Below are positions 14,056-15,408 of a stretch of DNA of 15,408 bases, one piece after another. Under the pieces are notes generated by a model that was not told where the DNA came from, did no database searches, and worked only from the letters and a program-made list of their open reading frames with translations. Source of the DNA: an uncultured Porphyromonas sp. (lineage in GTDB: Bacteria; Bacteroidota; Bacteroidia; Bacteroidales; Porphyromonadaceae); contig CABQOJ010000009.1 of the NCBI GenBank assembly GCA_902465775.1, positions 1-15,408 of the forward strand. Direction: 5' to 3'. Each line of letters starts with the position of its first letter. The first letter of the stretch is position 1. Position numbers and translations under genes: made by a program.

Positions 14056-15408
14056 ATCGGTAGATGAAGTGTAGCATGGCGTAGCGCCCGAGACTGTTGG
14101 ACCAGGTGTCGCTGATCTCCGTAGCGGAGACCTGACGCGAGATGCTCTGCTGCTGGTTCAGGAGGTCGTACACCTTGATGCGTAGGGTCGCTGCTTGATC
14201 CTTGAGGAAAGAGTACGAGAGCCCTGCGCTCCATAGTACGGAGGCTACATTGTACGGCTCTTGGTACCCTACCCCCTGCGTGTAGAGCGCCTCACTCTCC
14301 ACCTTGAAGCCCAGTGGGAGCGTCACCGAGGCGTCGCCTCCAGCGTTCCAGTCGTAAGTGTGTGGCGAGGTGGCGATCGGTAAACTTTGGCTACCGTAGT
14401 GGTACCTGACGCCTCCCTTAGCGCGTAGGTAGAGCCAGCTGTTTGAATAAGCCAGGGAGAGATTCGGTGAGAACGTCCAGGAGTGCGACCCATTGGTCAC
14501 CCCGTTGATGCGCCCTAGGCGGTAGTTGTAGGCGGAGCCCAGCGTGACCGCCAGCGATAGCGACTTGGTAAAGAATGGCGTAGTAAAGGAGCCGTTGCCA
14601 TGAAGCATATATTCACCTCCATCGGCATTGATATAAGAGATCCGCCTGCGCTGCGTCTTGGCATCGACCGTCTGATCGCTGATCACAGCATGGTGGGTGT
14701 AAGCGCCAAAGAGACGTAGATTGATCGCTTGGCTGGTGCTGGGGAGGAACGTGCGAAACTCCCCAAACAGCTGATGCTGGTAGCTGGGGCGTAGGTCCGG
14801 ATTACCTATGATCGACTCCCGCAGATTGGTCGCATCGGAGATCGTGTACATCTGCCCTGCAGAAGGCATCTCCGAGCGTCCCCAATAGCCTAGGCGAAGA
14901 ATCGTCTGCTTATCAGGTGTATAGCGAAAGCTTAGCGAGGGAGCCCATATTGTCTCACGACGTACGTGAGGCTTTTCGCTAATTAGTTGCGACTGCTCCG
15001 TACTTATCCAGGTAGGGCGGAGACGTAGTCCCACAGTCAGGTCGATCAGTTTGTTGGCCACCTTGAGATCCACTCCTCCGCTCAGAGAGTTCAGGCGAGT
15101 ACTCATGCTGGTCTCCCTAGTTGCGTCTGCCATCTTGTAGTCCCGATTGCTACTACGTATGCGGTCGCTCCACTCCAGCTGAGCTTGTAGCGAGAGCAAC
15201 TCCGTGAGAGGCTCTACATAGCCGGTGCGTATGCGGTAGCCAAAGGTCTGACTGCGATCCTCCATAAGCACCTGCTGAGACTGATCCCCCTCGACCGAGT
15301 GAAGCGTCGAGTGGCTCTCGGTGCTGGCGTTGTCACCGAGGAAGCCTCCATTGAGCTGTAGGCTGAGGGTTCGCCCCCTCATCGTTGAGCTTATGCCCTA
15401 GGAGGAGC
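14045..15408 (-). pseudogene. Outer-membrane beta-barrel/TonB-dependent receptor, C-terminal part, apparently frameshifted and cut by the window edge
   Basis: The frame readable from 15382 to 14045 encodes 445 residues of barrel, ending in a typical last strand (MLHFIYRFRI). The sequence fits the Bacteroidetes outer-membrane barrel family (OMP_b-brl_3 type): RTLSLQLNGGF near the start, then alternating strands such as SFRYTPDKQTILRLGYWG and GNPDLRPSYQHQLFGEFRTF. There is no signal peptide, plug or regulatory-like domain, so ATG 15382 is not a believable native start. An in-frame TAG lies just upstream at 15398-15400. A neighbouring frame is open from the window edge and reads LLLGHKLNDEG. Removing one base from the GGGGG run (15374-15378) joins it to RTLSLQLNGGF in frame, as the family expects. 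So this is a full-size receptor gene with a one-base insertion, a phase-variable gene, or an assembly error. The substrate is unknown. Confidence 0.75.
15374..15378 (-). other. Five-G run at the apparent frameshift point
   Basis: The minus strand reads GATGAGGGGGCGAACC. With four G the frame runs Asp-Glu-Gly-Arg-Thr-Leu and the receptor stays open on both sides. With the five G present, the upstream frame runs on as GANPQ, out of register with the barrel. Confidence 0.7.

Noticed and set aside
1..15408. CRISPR arrays, tRNA/rRNA genes, insertion sequences, phage or defence genes
   Set aside because: No regularly spaced long repeats, cloverleaf-like sequences, transposase or integrase motifs, or known defence domains were seen on either strand.

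Overview
The window looks like chromosomal DNA of a Bacteroidetes bacterium, most likely Porphyromonas or a close relative. The evidence is a Bacteroidetes-type promoter element (TAnnTTTG) in front of several genes, little use of Shine-Dalgarno sequences, two TonB-dependent/outer-membrane barrel receptors, a lipoprotein with the SPEGGP-type N-terminus typical of the phylum, and the gene order hpt-adk-obgE. Base composition by eye is fairly G+C-rich for the phylum, which fits Porphyromonas, but the species cannot be fixed from the sequence alone.

Layout. Bases 1-78 hold the end of a rightward gene that cannot be identified. Bases 299-4152 are a leftward three-gene block: nfo (endonuclease IV), a YciO-type Sua5/YrdC protein, and a long Ig-like/Big_5 lipoprotein with an internal 21-bp tandem repeat. 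Bases 4153-4607 are a divergent intergenic region with outward-facing promoter elements and an unexplained cluster of terminator-like hairpin repeats. Bases 4608-6959 are a complete rightward TonB-dependent receptor. It converges on the leftward block across a strong hairpin at 6985-7026.

Bases 7025-13907 are a long leftward block. In transcription order it reads hpt (purine salvage), adk (nucleotide balance), obgE (ribosome-linked GTPase), a divergent 6-phosphogluconolactonase-like protein, hflX (ribosome-linked GTPase), an HtrB/LpxL-like lipid A acyltransferase and an O-antigen ligase-like membrane protein. Its first half is housekeeping and its second half ends in envelope lipopolysaccharide work; spacing is tight except for gaps of 56 and 63 bp. 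Bases 14045-15408 are the C-terminal part of a second outer-membrane barrel receptor that runs off the right edge and appears to be frameshifted at a run of five G.

No tRNA, rRNA, CRISPR array, insertion sequence or phage gene was seen. I do not see a convincing new multi-gene system. The points most worth checking are the receptor frameshift at 15374-15378, the hairpin repeat cluster at 4322-4450, the hairpin in the hpt leader, and the missing active-site motifs in the lactonase-like protein.
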